Below are positions 25,291-38,100 of a stretch of 64,000 nt of DNA, piece by piece; the stretch's first letter is position 1; each line of letters starts with the position of its first letter. Made by a program: the position numbers and the translations under genes. Origin of the DNA: Tausonia pullulans (Eukaryota > Basidiomycota > Tremellomycetes > Cystofilobasidiales > Mrakiaceae); assembly GCA_951802195.1 (NCBI GenBank), contig OX637624.1:558001-622000 (forward strand). The letters are read 5' to 3'. The notes beneath the pieces were generated by a model. That model ran no database searches. It was not told the origin of the DNA and saw only the letters and a program-made list of their open reading frames with translations.

Positions 25291-25543
25291 GGAACGCAAG
25301 ATCGTGGGTGGTGGTGTGGAGGACGGGGGACGGCCGGGGGTGTCTGTCTGTTTCTGGCCCGCCTGCTGCGACGATGCGCGCGCGTGAAGCCAGCCGCCGC
25401 TGTGGGCGGCGGCTGGCGAGGCGAACTCGACCGCCTCGCCTTCGTAAAATCCCACTTCTCTCCCCCTTGAACGACCACCAGCTTCTTCCCAGCCGTCCCT
25501 CGCTCCGCCCTCCCGGTTCCCCTCCTCCCTTCCCCCCTCCAAA
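25291..25543. promoter_or_regulatory. divergent intergenic space (COA1 / eIF3i)
   Basis: This 253 bp gap lies between the COA1 and eIF3i start codons. It should carry both promoters. The eIF3i side is pyrimidine-rich up to its AAAATG. Confidence 0.5.
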
Positions 25544-27428
25544 ATGGTGCGGGCCCTCCCTGTCGCCACATCGAGGCGCGGCCCTCGAGAGCAGGAGAGC
25601 TGAAACCTTCGCCCGTCCTCTGTCTTCCTTCTCTGCACGCGCCGCCGCCCTCGTCGCCTTTGTCGCGCTTAGCGTCCCATCCTCCTCCAAGGTGCCTACC
25701 TCCCGCTGGCAGGGCACATGCCGTCGCTTGGTTCTCAGCTGGGTCTTCGAACCCGGGCCACCCACAGAGGCTGACGCCCTCTTGTCCCCTTCTCTCTCCC
25801 CCGCGCCTTGCATCCCGCCTTCTTCCAGGACACGAGCGGTCCCTCACCCAGGTCATCTACAATGCCGACGGTGACCTCCTCTTCTCCTGCTCCAAGGACC
25901 ATGTCATCAACGCTTGGTGCGTCCTTCTCGTCGCACCGGCAACGAGGTCACGCTGGTTTCTGGAGGCCTGACACTTGCTTTGTCTCGACGCGTCCCGGCG
26001 CCGCAGGTACTCGCACAACGGAGAGCGGCTCGGTACCTACAACGGCCACAACGGAACGATCTGGTCCGTCGCCGTCGACTGTGAGTGTCTGTCTTCTATG
26101 TTGTGTTTGGGCGAGAGCGCCACTGTGTGGAGGACGGGGGAGACGCGCCTCGAGGAGAGTCTGAGAGTGGACATTGGCGAGGTGGAGAGAGCGACCTTGC
26201 TTTTTGTCATTCTTGCTCGCCATGCTCTCTCTCTCTTGCGCCTTGGCTCAGTAGGCGACGGCACTCCAATAGAGGACTCTTGGGGCTTCTCCTCCACCCC
26301 CCAATGAACGAGCGAGCGAGCCAGCAGACGGACTGAACCCTCTCTCTCTTTGACTCCCAGCCAAGTCTGAGTTTCTCCTCTCCGGCTCGGCCGACAACAC
26401 CATGAAGCTCTGGGCCGTCGCTACGGGCAAGTGCCTGTACACGTGGGAGTTCCCCACGGCCGTGAAGCGCGTCGCCTGGAAGTCAGTCCCTCTCCCTCGC
26501 ATGTCGACCAGCCATTCGTTGGTGATCGTCCCATGGTCTCTGGCTGACGCGTTCTTGACCTGCGGCGCCCCCTCTCCTGTAGCGAGGACGACTCGCTCTT
26601 CCTTTCCATCACCGAGCAGCGTTCCGGCTACCAGGGTGCCGTCCGAATTCACACCGCCAACCGCACCTCGCCGACGGAGCAGCCCTCGGACCCGACGGTC
26701 GAGTTCAACCCGATCGGTTCCAAGGCGACGGTCGCGGCGTTTGCGCCGCTGAGCCAGCGCATCATCACGGGTCACGAGAGCGGCAAGGTCGCTCTCTTCG
26801 ACGCCAAGTCTGGGGAGGAGGTCGTCTCGAACGAGAAGGCCCACGCTGGGCAGGTCACGGACCTTCAGCTCGCGCCTGACGGCACTTACTTTGTCACCTC
26901 CTCCAAGGACAAGAGCGCAAGGGTGGGTCGGGTCGCTGTTGCCCGTCTGGGTTCAATGGAGAGCAAGCTAACTAACGCATGCCCGCTCGTCATTCCCATA
27001 GCTCCACCGAACGGAGGACCTTCTCGTCCTCAAGACCTTCCCGACCAACACCCCTCTCAACTCCGCGTCCATCACCCCCGGTCGGCCATACGTTATCCTC
27101 GGTGGAGGTCAGGACGCCATGTCCGTCACGACGACCTCGCAGCGGCAGGGCAAGTTCGAGGCCCGGTTCTGGCACCGCGTCCTCGAGGAGGAGGTTGGTC
27201 GCGTCAGGGGTCACTTCGGACCGCTCAACACGGTTGCAGTCCACCCTTCCGGTAAGGCGTTCGCTTCGGGCGGTGAGGACGGGTACATTCGCGTCCACTG
27301 GGTGAGTTGTCGGTTCTCTCGCCTCTCAGCTTTGGGAACTTCTGTCTAATGGTTGCCGCCTTCCCCGCCAGTTCGACGAGTCGTACTTCCGATCGCGGCC
27401 GTTCGGAGACCTCGAGCCGGAAGAGTAG
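25544..27428 (+). CDS. TIF34: translation initiation factor eIF3 subunit i (WD40)
   Basis: Seven-bladed WD40 subunit of eIF3. The start is unusual: the ATG at 25544-25546 is directly followed by an intron (GTGCGG...CTTAG). A 19 nt exon at 25673-25691 encodes RPILLQ, and the next exon begins at 25829. Together they read [19 protein letters not shown], almost the canonical eIF3i N-terminus. Later marks are [90 protein letters not shown] and [20 protein letters not shown]. All are typical of the family. It ends FGDLEPEE at 27428. The intron at about 26082-26360 is about 280 nt, longer than the rest. It is divergent from COA1. Confidence 0.95.
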
Positions 27429-28489
27429 ATTGTCGGCTGCGAGCGGGCGATGAAGGTTTCGTGGTCATTGGTGGTGGTTGACGTCATGTAAGGAGGTCAT
27501 GGGGTGGATCTAGACGCTCTTTCTCTCTTACTCTCCTCCTTTCTCTGTTTCTGTACGACTGGGGGGGACCAGGGGCCCTCTCTGAAAATTCTTTTCTGCT
27601 GTCCGTCGGGTGACTGGAAGCTTGCGGCTTCCTCCATGAGAGGAGAACGCAGAAATCGAGGACTGGCACGAAAGCGAGAGCTGGTCCAGCAAGTCGACGT
27701 TGCGATGTCTCTCTGTCATCGCGGGCAGTGCGAGCGACGCTGCATGGCTGACACCATCAGTTGAATCAGACTCCAGGGACCCAGATCCTAGGAGCCTCTG
27801 AACGCCGGGCCGGGACGACGGATTAAAGACCAGACCATCTCGACTCTCAATCTTGCTCGCACATCCCCCTCGAGGTCCATGAGAGGCCGCAAGCGTCAGC
27901 CAGTTGCATTTGAGCGCGTAGAGGTCTAGAGCAGCTCCCTGGCCCGTTGACGGTGCTTTTTCCAACTAGAAGACATTGCGAACAGCCGATCAGATGCAAC
28001 AAACTCCTAAGATTGTGCTGTCAAGATCACTCGATTTCATGTTTCTTTTCACTGCATCGACGAGTTGCACCCTCGCACTTGCTTGGATGTCCGGCTTACA
28101 CTTTCATGTACCTGTGTGAGGCGAGTATAATACGACAATCGCCCGAATGGTGAAGATAAAGCACGTGAAGGCGAGATTGCCACATTCACACTCATCCCAC
28201 ATCCGACAAAGAAATTGCCCCTTCGTTGACCTAAAGCGTCAGACCAGATTCTAGATTTTTCTGTAACTGGGAATATCAGCGAGGGGCAGAACACGGAGGG
28301 GAATGAGAAGATCGGCAGGAGAAGAGAGAAACGCGCCGGTGGAGAGCATGCAGTTTTGGAACGTCCCCGCACCAGCCGCTTTCTTGGACTCGACTTTCCG
28401 ACTTCTTGAACGGCCTCAGCCTTCGCTCTGCCAACCATTTCTCTCCTCTTCCCCCTTTGTTCCCCCCCTCCCGCCGACTCTCTCTCGCC
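27429..28489. other. 1.06 kb intergenic, eIF3i 3' end to EBP2 promoter
   Basis: Between two plus-strand genes. No protein-coding pattern or RNA fold was seen. The right end, with pyrimidine-rich DNA before the EBP2 ATG, is the probable promoter. Confidence 0.5.
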
Positions 28490-30147
28490 ATGGCCAAGAA
28501 GTCTGCCCCCGCCTCGAAGCAGCAGGTGAAGCCCACCAAGGCCGCCGCCTCTGCCGCCGCTGCTGCTCCGAAGAAGGCTTCCGCCTCGAAGAAGGCCGCC
28601 TCCGCTCCTGCTCCTGCTCCGGCCGCGGAAGACGACGACGATGACAACGAGTCTGGCTCGGACGAGGAGCCACCCTCGGAGGCGGACCTCAAGCGGCTCA
28701 TGGACCTCCTCGGCAAGGACGGCCTCGAGGAGGCTGTCGCCATGATGGGCGGCGAGGACGAGGACGAAGACGAGGATGAGGATGAGGACGAGGATGACGA
28801 CAACGACGACGAGGATGACGAGGAGTTTGAAGAGGACGCTGAGCTCGTTTCGGAGGATGAGGAGGAGGAGGATGAGATGATGGAGGACGACGACGAGGAG
28901 AACATGGTTGCGCTCGAGGACATCGGCGACGACGAGTCCGTCGACGAGGATGTCGTTCCAAAGCAGAAGGTCACCATCTACAACAAGGTCAGTCGGGTGC
29001 TAGATGGGATGACAGAGTGAGCAAGCGAGAAGTGACTGACGCGTCTCACGCCTGCCTGCTTCCAGCCCGCCATGGAGACCCTCTTCGCGAGGATCCACGC
29101 GCCCTACGCACCCATGGCCTGGGACGAGTGCATGACCGTCACCTCGTCGACAGTTCTTCAGGGCGACGTCGACCCGACCGATGATCTCTCTCGCGAAGTT
29201 GCCTTGTACATCTCTTTCTCTCTTGCGATGTTGCTTCGGCGTGAGCCGCTTGCTGACACCTCACCCGCCCGATCACTAGCTACAAGCTCGCCCTCGAGTC
29301 TGCCCAGAGGGCGCGTGCTCTCTGCATCAAGAACGGGATTCCCTTCACTCGGCCGAACGACTATTACGCCGAGATGGTCAAGTCGGACGCCCACATGGAG
29401 CGCGTCAGGCAGAAGCTTCTCGACGAGACGTGCGTCCCGGCGTCCTCTCTCCTCGGTCTGTCTGCCTGCCTGCCGGCTGACAAGCTCTTTCCCCCCCTCC
29501 CAGCTCCGGCATCAAGAAGTCCGAGGACGCCCGTCGCCAGCGCGACCTCAAGAAGTTCGGCAAGAAGGTTCAGGTTGCGAAGCTTCAGGAGCGGGAGGGC
29601 GAGAAGAAGGCCCTAGGCGACAAGCTCAAGAACCTCAAGCGAAGTGCGTCTCTTGTCTCGACTCTTTTCTTCCGTGGCGAGAGCTTGTGGAAACTGACAC
29701 GCTGCCTTCTTCTTCCTCAGAGCGCAAGGACGGAGAGGGCGCCGAGGAGGACTTCGATGTCAAGCTCGAGGACGCGCTCTCGAACCGGCCAGACAAGGCT
29801 GCCCGGGGAGGCGCCCGTGGAGGACGTGGAGGCCGTGGGGACTCCAAGGTGAGCATGCGTCGTCTGTGTCTCAAGAAGGACAACCGGCGCTCATCGTTCG
29901 TTCTCTCTCTCAGATGTCCCGGCGAGGACGTGATGCCAAGTTCGGCTTCGGCGGAGGCGACAAACGCTCCAAATCTAACACGCGCGAGTCGACGGAGGAC
30001 ATGTTCGGCGGTGGGGGACGAGGTCGTGGGGGAGGACGTGGTGGCCGTGGCGGTCGGGGTGGAGGACGCGGTGGAGGAGGACGTGGAGGAGGAGGAGGTG
30101 GAGGAGCCAAGAGGCCTGGAAAGGGCAAGCGCGTCGCCGGCAAGTGA
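28490..30147 (+). CDS. EBP2: rRNA-processing protein Ebp2
   Basis: Nucleolar factor for 27S pre-rRNA processing and 60S assembly. It starts MAKKSAPASKQQVK. An Ala/Lys-rich N-terminus is followed by a long acidic region with Asp/Glu runs (bases about 28760-28920). The EBP2 domain begins VTIYNKPAMETLFARIHAPY and continues PMAWDECMTVTSS, LALESAQRARALCIKNGIPF, TRPNDYYAEMVKSDAHMERV and KKSEDARRQRDLKKFGKKVQ, then a basic RKRKDGEG stretch. The tail is an RG/GGR-rich repeat (bases about 30000-30110) ending GKRVAGK. Introns lie near 28987-29065, 29208-29280, 29430-29505, 29643-29720 and 29848-29915. The glycine-rich tail is of the kind found in nucleolar RNA-binding proteins. Confidence 0.93.
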
Positions 30148-30572
30148 TGGAGTAGCGTTGCATGATGCATGCTTGTATTCTCATGATGAGTTAAGCCAAG
30201 CCCGAGAGAGAGATGGTGAGTGAGTGCGAAATGGAATGAGTGGCATTCAGAACCCCCAAGGCTCCGCGCGACCTAGTGTGAGGGAGAGGGGCAAGGCCAG
30301 AGTCTGTCTGAGGGTGCGCTCCCAACCATCACTTACGTCGTCCTAGTCTCACCGCGCCTGCCTCCGACCGAGGGCCCCTCCAAAACGTCCCCAGCATCGC
30401 CTATGCACCCATAGACATCCCTCAATAGGTGAATACTCTCATGAGTAACGGCCTTCGTCGGCCAGCTAGACGGCGCACGAGACAACTGACAGCCTGTTCC
30501 ATACTCGGCTTTCGCACTTCTCAACTCCTTCTCCCCTTGCAGACTCCCCTTCCTTCCGTCCTCCCTCCAACC
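30148..30572. other. EBP2 to IFM1 intergenic
   Basis: This 425 bp gap between two plus-strand genes contains no recognisable feature other than pyrimidine-rich DNA before the IFM1 start. It should hold the IFM1 promoter. Confidence 0.5.
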
Positions 30573-33500
30573 ATGCTCCAATCTTCTAGATCCTTAGGGG
30601 CTCGCTCCCTTCTCCTCCCTTATTCCGCTCGTCCCCTTGTGTTTCCTCATTTTTCGACTTCCCCGGGGACCTCTGCCCCCAAGCCATCGTCATCGTCCGA
30701 CAACAACGACACCCGCTCGGCTTCTTCATCCTCAACAGCGCCGCGATCTGGCGGTGGCAACCGAAGAGCCACAACCTGGACCCGTCCCTCCTCGTCCGAC
30801 AGCAGCAGCGGAGGAGGAGCGCGTTTGGACGCGACTCGGACCGGAGGAGCTGGAGGAGGTGGGCTCAGCTTCCCTCGAGCTGGACGCCAGCCCGCAGGAA
30901 CAGACTCAAACGAGGGCTTCCCGCAGGCAGCCCTGCCTCGGTCGACGCCTGCGGCTCGCAACCAGAACGGCAACGGCGGTGGTGGCAACAGCGCGCGGTC
31001 GAGGCCGAACGCGAACGCTGGGTTGTCGTGGTCGTCCAGGTCGAACCGGTCTCCTGCGCCGGCCTCCGGACCAAACTTCTTCAACTTCCCCGAACCGCCA
31101 GGTGCCTCTTCGGCTGGAAGTGGGGCTCGGAAGAATGTCCAGGAGCCTCGGGGTAGTGGCGGTGGCTCGCTCTCTTTCTCGCCACCGTTGATCCCCCGGA
31201 CAAATTCTTCCTCTATTTCGCCATCGATGCCCCTCGATGTCAGCGACAGCTTGTCCTCCTCGGAGGGGACTAAGACGCTGAAACACCTTCGGACGAAGGA
31301 GGAGGTGATCGGCCGTCCTGCCAAGGCGTCCTTTTCGAGCGAGGAGCAGCGCAAGGAGCAGCGTCTCGCCCAGAAGCGCGCGGAGCAGGCTCACCGGAGA
31401 GCCCTGACGGAGGAGAATGCACTCAAGGTTGACCGTCGGCCCAAGCTGTACCTGCCGAATGCGCTCACGGTCGCTTCGCTCTCGCGACTCATGAATAAGA
31501 GGCTCTGTGAGTTATCGGGGCTTTTTCTGAATGAGGCGCAGGACTGATCGTCTCCTCGTAGCCCATCTTCAACGGATCATGCTTCGCTCTGGCCTGCCAC
31601 ACAACGAGGCCCTACACAGTCAGTTGTTACTGTTGGTTCTCGCTTAGAATCCATGACTGAGCACCCTGTACTCCTCGCCACAGTGCTCACGGCCGAGGAC
31701 GCTTCGATTGTCGCGGAAGACATGGGCTACAATGTCATTGTTGACAACGAGAAGGCCTTCGACATTCTTCCGGAGTGAGTCCCTTCGTCCTCTCCTCAGC
31801 ATCTTGCCTGACCCATCCATCTCTCACCCTAGCCCCCCAGCCGCCGATCAGAGCTTGCTTCCCTTGCGCCCTCCCGTCGTCACGATCATGGGCCACGTCG
31901 ACCATGGTAAGACAACCCTCCTTGACACGCTCCGCAAGACCTCGGTCGCCTCTGGCGAAGCCGGTGGTATCACCCAGCGGATCGGAGCCTTCTCCGTCTC
32001 GATGCCTCCCTCGGACCCCAAGTCCACGCAACCTCGAACCATCTGCTTCATCGACACCCCCGGTCATGCGGCGTTCACGGCCATGCGTGCTCGAGGAGCT
32101 CAGGTCACGGACATCGTCATCCTCGTCGTTGCTGCCGATGACGGAGTAATGCCTCAGACAAAGGAGGTCATCGACCTCGTCGCTGCGAGCCCGAACGTCC
32201 AGATGGTCGTCGCGATCAACAAGGTTGACAAGCACCAGGCGAACGTCGAGAAGATCAAGGCGGGTCTCGCTGAGGCTGGTGTCGGACTTGAAGACTTTGG
32301 TGGCGAGGTTCCCTGTGTCGAGGTTTCGGGCTTGACAGGAAAGGGTCTTCCAGACCTCATGGAGACGGTTTCGACGCTCGCAGAGGTCGCTGAGCTTCGT
32401 GCGGAGCACAAAGGTCGAGCCGAGGGCTTTGTCCTCGAGTCGGAAGTCAGCAAGGGCCGAGGGTGAGTCGATAGCTCCGTTCCACTACTTAATACCACGC
32501 TGACGTTTGCCAATCAAGCATTGTCTCAACCGTTCTCGTTACTCGGGGTGAACTCAAGACGGGCTCCATCGTCCTCGCCGGACAGACGATGTGCAAGGTC
32601 CGCCAGCTTATGGACGACAAGGGTAAGCCGATTAAGTCGGCTGGTCCGGGAACGCCTGTGACTTGCACGGGCTGGAAGGACGGCCCTGCCGCCGGGGACG
32701 AAGTCATCGAAGCGATCGAGGGCGAGCAAGCGGCGAACAAGGCACTCGTGAACCGGAAGCGGCAACACGAGATCGCGAACGACATGGTCGATGTCGATGC
32801 GATCAACGCCAAGCGGCGGGCGCACGATCTCGAGCACAAGAAGAAGACGGAGATCCAGGCGGCTTGGGACAAGGCGAAACGGGACGCGTTCTTGAGAGGT
32901 TTGCCAAGCCCCCCCAAGCCGAAGGAGCTCGACTCGGGAGGGAACGCGCCAATGCAAGCCAAGTCAGATTTGGAGAAGGATTACAAGGAACTCCCGCTCG
33001 TCATCAAGGGCGATTTGGCGGGCACGGTTGAGGCCGTCGTGAGCACGCTCGAACCCATTGGCAACAAGGAGGCAAAGGTCAAAGTCATCAGCTCGGGTGT
33101 TGGCGACGTCTCGATCGGCGATGTCAACCTCGCTCAGGCGGCTGGGGGTGAGTAGTGGTCGTTGGGCCTCCCTCACCTGACTTTCTTCGCTGACGTCCGC
33201 TCGCTCAGGCATGGTCATTGGCTTCTCCGTCAAGGCCGACCGCAAAGTACTCCAGCACGCCGTCGCCTCTAATGTCGACGTCGTCACCGAGACGGTCATC
33301 TACCGGCTCGCCGAGGCCGTCGTCGAGAAAGTCGAGGGTCTCCTCGAGCCCATTGTTGAACACCAGGTCCTCGCGGACGCCGTGATCCAAGCGGTCTTTG
33401 ACATCACAGACAAGAGCAAGAAGGTTACCCAGGTCGCTGGCTGCAGGGTCGGCAATGGCACGGTCGCGAAGAAGGAGACAGTCCGCATTATGCGGCAGGG

Positions 33501-33806
33501 CGAGGAGATCTGGTCGGGTGCGTGACTTGCCCACCCTACTTATGATTGAGGGCTGACCTAGCCAGCCTCTATCCCCCCATCCAGGCAAGCTCTCGATGCT
33601 CAAACGCGTGAAGACCGAGGTCAACGAGGTCGGCAAGGGCCTCGAGTGCGGTATGCAATTTGAAGGCTTCACAAGCTTCCAGGCGGGCGACACGATTCAG
33701 GTCGGTCTCGTCTTCGTTGGGCGGCGCAGCCGATCGACCGTTGCTGATGCTGTTGCACCACTTTCAGTCGATCAAACGGGTGGAGATCAGGCGCAAGCTG
33801 CATTGA
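30573..33806 (+). CDS. IFM1: mitochondrial translation initiation factor IF-2
   Basis: GTPase that places initiator tRNA on the mitochondrial ribosome. The first exon (30573 to about 31510) carries a presequence-like N-terminus ([20 protein letters not shown]) and about 230 residues rich in Ser, Gly, Arg and Asn. A short bacterial-like N domain follows ([14 protein letters not shown].., [17 protein letters not shown]). The G domain has G1 [13 protein letters not shown]3 DTPGH, G4 NKVD and an SGLTGKG segment like G5. Domains II, III and IV follow, with [13 protein letters not shown] and [18 protein letters not shown]-type beta-barrel motifs. The last intron runs from about 33700 to 33770; the frame stays open across it for some distance. 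The spliced end [13 protein letters not shown] and the stop at 33804-33806 match the usual IF-2 terminus. Confidence 0.93.
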
Positions 33807-33939
33807 ATGGACACTTGCTGTGTAATGATTTAAGAGCGGAGAGAACAAGCAGCCCTCAAGCACGGGCCATCCGAGAGATTGCGACAGCCTTGTTCTGAAT
33901 AGAGAGACGGTAGGGCGATTTTGTTTCACCGAGAAACGC

Positions 33940-33982
33940 CATTATCCGGCTTCATTATCCGGCTTTGGCCATTATGCGGCTA
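33940..33982. repeat. three tandem copies of a CATTATCCGGCT-like unit
   Basis: CATTATCCGGCTT at 33940, CATTATCCGGCTTT at 33953 and a one-base variant CATTATGCGGCT at 33970. They could be a cluster of protein-binding sites or a small local duplication. Confidence 0.75.
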
Positions 33983-34180
33983 TGGGAACTGTCCCGTCGT
34001 TCTCTTCCGCATCCGAAAGGAAAGGGGTGTGTGAGGCGTTTCGAATGGGAACGCTGCAGGCACCTCTTCCATTCGACGGCTGCCCCACGTTAGCGGGTCA
34101 TCGGTCAAACGGTCTCTCGTCATTCTCGGTTGAGCTTTCCCCTCCGTGAATCCACCATCAGGAAGGTTGTCTGAAAAGGC

Positions 34181-34268
34181 CAGATCAGGCCGGGAGGAGT
34201 AAAAGTCTAGACCAGGCCGGAGGAGAGCGGACGACCCGCCATTCGGCCGGTCTCCTCTGGCCTGATCG
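34181..34268. repeat. imperfect inverted repeat able to form a hairpin
   Basis: The arm CAGATCAGGCCGGGAGGAG (34181-34199) is nearly complementary to CTCCTCTGGCCTGATCG (34252-34268). Between them lies a second, direct copy of the left arm (AGACCAGGCCGGAGGAG, about 34209-34225) and a GGCCGG. The transcript could fold into alternative hairpins. Confidence 0.6.
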
Positions 34269-35115
34269 TGCTTGACCCAAGTCAGGATGGTTCATTCTCA
34301 ATCTGCCCTCCCACGAGGGGCAGTAATTCGCCAGCACCCAGGGTGGCTTGGCCGCAGCGGTGACACGGCGGGTGATCCGCTATCTCGGGGAGAGACGTGG
34401 AGAATAGTGAGGAGAACGAGGAGATTGGAGTCCCTCTTGGCTGAAGTGGACCGCCCGCCCAAGCCCGAGCTCATGGAGCGAGGACCCATTCACGTCGCCG
34501 GCGCCCTGACTTCGCAATCCAAAACGCATCCGAGAACCCGGCGATGACGGATCGAAATCTGGCCCTGTTTGTCAGAGCAAAAACACGAGAATCAGTGATA
34601 GTAGGATGCACTATAGAATGGTCTTGCCAGCGAACCAGCAAGCAGACCGCAAGGCGTTGTCGCCGCAAGCTCTCCACAGTCCTCCTGTCCTGCCGCCAGC
34701 GAGCCAGCCTCCCCTCCCGCGCGCTGACCACGGCTGACCCTGGCCCACTCCTCTTCTCCTCTAACCAACCGCCCCGCCCTTCCCCCTCCCGTCCCGCTCG
34801 AACGCGTCTAGCTCGCGTGTCAGTCCATCCTCGCCCCCACTAGCCCAGGGGACATCGACGCGTCCCTTCGAGCCATCCATTCACCAAAAGCAACACTGAC
34901 GAGTTGTGACCTCTCTCTTCCCTCACCCTTGCTCTTTCTCACCGTCAACCGAACCCCATCCTCTCCCGTCTCCCGTGGCCTCCGCTCTGCTTCAACCCTC
35001 CTCGTCCCACCGGCCTCACAGACCTCTTTCGTCTTCCTTCGATCGTTGCCTGCCTTCTCTTTACCCTCCTCCCATCGCGAACCTCTCTCTCTCTTCGTCC
35101 CCGGGCGCGCGCGCG

Positions 35116-38100
35116 ATGTCCTTCCACCAGTCCGGCGGCGGCGGCGGCGTGGGTGCCGGCGGGGGCTTCAACCCGCAGACGCTCTCGCTCCAGCAGCAGC
35201 AGGCGTTTTATGCCCAAGTCCGTCGCTCCGTCTCGTGGATGGAGAAGAAAGAGAGAAACGAAACTGACGAGTCACGTCCGCTCCTCTTCCTCCCTTGCTG
35301 CCCTCTCTTCACCTGCGTGCGTCTCCCCGCTCGCTCGCCCTCTCGCTCCACCTGGCTGCTTGCTCGCGCGTCCCCTCCATCCCTCACCCTCCCTCTTCTT
35401 CCGACAAAACGCGTTAACCCAACCTCAGCTCGCCAACCACCAGCAACAGCAGCAGCAGCAGCATCAGCAGCAGTTTACGACGATTCCGCCTCATCTCCTC
35501 CAGAGCGGCGGGATGCAAGCCTTCCAGCGCCAGCAGCAGCATCAGCAGCAGCAGCAGGGCGGCGGCTGGCCTCTGATGGACACTGGCGCCAACATGGGAG
35601 GGGGCAGTCTCAACCCGCAGGCTCTACAGCAACAGGGTCTCCAGCAGCAGTCCTCGTACGGCTTGTCCTCGTCCTCGGCTCAGCAGCAGGCCCAGTACGC
35701 GAAGGCCATGCAGATGAACGCGTTCCCCCAGTTCAACGGCAGCGTCGGCGTCGGGACACCCACCGGGTCGTCTTCCTCCAACGCCGGCGGTGGGTCGGGC
35801 TCGTCTCATCGTGGTGGTGCTGGTGGGATGGGTGGTGGCTTGGGCGGGGCGTCACCCTCGTATATGCATTCGCCGTCGCCCGTTCAGCAGCAGCAGCAGA
35901 TGAACGCGTACGGCGTCGGCGTCGGGGGCAACAACCCCGTCGCTTCCTCCTCCAACCTTACTAACCTCAACCTCGGCGGTGTTAGTGGGGCGATGCCCCC
36001 CTCTGCCATGCTCCCTCCGAGCTCAACAGACTCACCGAGACTCTCCTCCAAGCGGAAGCACAGACAGTCGACTGGTGGGCCCGGCGGCGCGTCGGCCTCG
36101 CCCGGCCTTTCGCACACATCCATGCCTGCGCAGGCTGGAGGAGGAGGGACAAACTCGCCCTCGCCTGCTCAGCAGATGAGGAACAACCCGGCCCTCTTCA
36201 ACAATGCAGGCATGGGCGGGATCGACCCGAGCCAGCTGGCCAATGGGTTTGCTCAGCAGCAGGGGTCGGTCATGGGTGCTGGAGGAGGAGCTGGTGGCTC
36301 AGGAGGGGCGGCTCAGGTGCGCCTCGCGTCTTCGACCGGTTTCTCTTTCCCCCCGACTGACCCGTCGCTTCCCCTTCCCCTAGTTTTTCCTCCAGCACCA
36401 ACAGCAACAGCAGCAACTCAAGCTTCAGCAGCAACATCAACAGCAGCAGGCAGTCCTCCAAGCCCAATCGGCAAGCTACAACCAGCAGCAGCAGCAGCTC
36501 CAGCAGCAGCTTCAACAGCAGCAACCGGGTGGCGGTCAGCTGTCTTACCACCTTGGCCAGCTCAACGGAGCGAGCAACCAGGGACTTGTCCTGCCGTCGA
36601 ACCTCAAGCAGCAGGGTGGTGGTGGAGGCGCTGGGGGTCTTCAACAGCAGCAGCTCCCACCCCAACAGCAGCAGCAGCTACAGCAGCAGAGCGCTCGCGC
36701 TCGACTGGGTACGATCTCTCTGCCCGCGGGCATCCCACCTCCGAACCCCTCGCTTCGGCCCTTCCTCCACGCCCCGCTCCCTGATCAAGTCCGGCCATAC
36801 GCGAACAACCCGGCGGCGCTCCAGCTCATCTTCAGGAACCAGCCGGACATGGCGCTCACGATTGCCAAGATGATGTTCAACTCGCAGCGGACGGAAGAGG
36901 GCATTCCGGGTCTTCCTGGGTCGAGTAGGGATGCGAGAGGTAATCCGGCGCCGAATCTCAATGTTCCACCTGGAATGGGACCGGGACCTTTGCTCCAGCA
37001 ACTTCAGCAGCAGCAGCAACAACAGCAAGGAGGCATGTCCAACATCCCCCTCCAGCAGCAGCAAGCTGCCACTGCCGCCCGGAAAAGCTCCAACTCGGTT
37101 CCCCTCGGGGGCTCTAACCCGCCCCAGCAACAGCAGACTTCGATGACTGCCTCGCCCGCTTCGTCGCTCAACCCGACAGCCGCCGCAGGGATGCACCCAA
37201 GCCCGGCGGCCCGGGCCGCCCACCTCCAGCAGCAGCAGCTTCAACAACATCAGCAGGCCCAGCAGCAGCAGCAGCAAGCAGGATATGGGCTCCACCCGAG
37301 CCTTGCCAGTGGAGGGGCGATCCCTCCACGAGTACCTTCTGCAGCCGGTAGTGCCGTCGGCGTTGCGAACAAGGTCTCGACCCTACCTGTGGGAGCAGGA
37401 GGTCCTCTTCCTCCAGGATCGCTGGCTGTCCCATCGCCGGGCAGCGTGCTTGCTCCATCAGGAGCTGGCGGCCCACCTGGAGCTAGTTCCCGGCCACCTG
37501 GACCGGCCGAGGTTCCCGAGTGGTTAGGCGCGATGCCTCGGGCCAAGGCGATCGTTATCAAGGACGGCAGTGAAAAGAAGCCTTCACTTTTGGCGGCCGT
37601 CCCTCCTGGCGTGACGATCGAGCCGCTCGAGCCGTCATCGCTTGAGCTGACGGATCTCACATTTAACGGTGCACTTCCGGTGATGACGGAGCAGGAAATC
37701 GCCGAGGTTGTCCGGTGGCTTGAGAAGGACGCGGCATACGTCGAGGACGTCGCGGAGCAGAAGAAACGGATTGACGGCCTTCTTGAGGGGCTCAAGGAGC
37801 GCGAGGGCGGACCCAAATGGTGGGAGAGCGATACTACGGAGGATCCGAGTCGGCGGAGGAAGAAGTCGATCAGCACCGAGCCGTTCCAGCTCATCTTCCC
37901 TGCCGAGAGGAGGGCCGAGAGAGAGGCGAAGCGAAGAAGGAAGGAGGCGCGCTTCTCGCGCACGCAGGTTAAGGCAATGGCCGACAAGGAGGAGCACCTT
38001 GTTCCAATCAGGGTCGAAATCGACAACGATCTCTTCAAGTTCCGGGACACGTTCACTTGGAACATATCTGGTACGTTCAGGCCCTGCTGATCTCATCAAT

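Larger units (their letters stand above)
33807..35115. other. 1.3 kb intergenic with short repeats, SNF5 promoter
   Basis: No gene was seen. The left half holds a triplicated 13-mer and an inverted repeat (listed separately). The right half (about 34700-35115) is a long pyrimidine-rich zone, probably the SNF5 promoter and 5' leader. Confidence 0.5.

Noticed and set aside
29910-30184. Pro-rich minus-strand frames opposite the EBP2 tail
   Set aside because: They are the complement of the Gly/Arg-rich EBP2 repeat.
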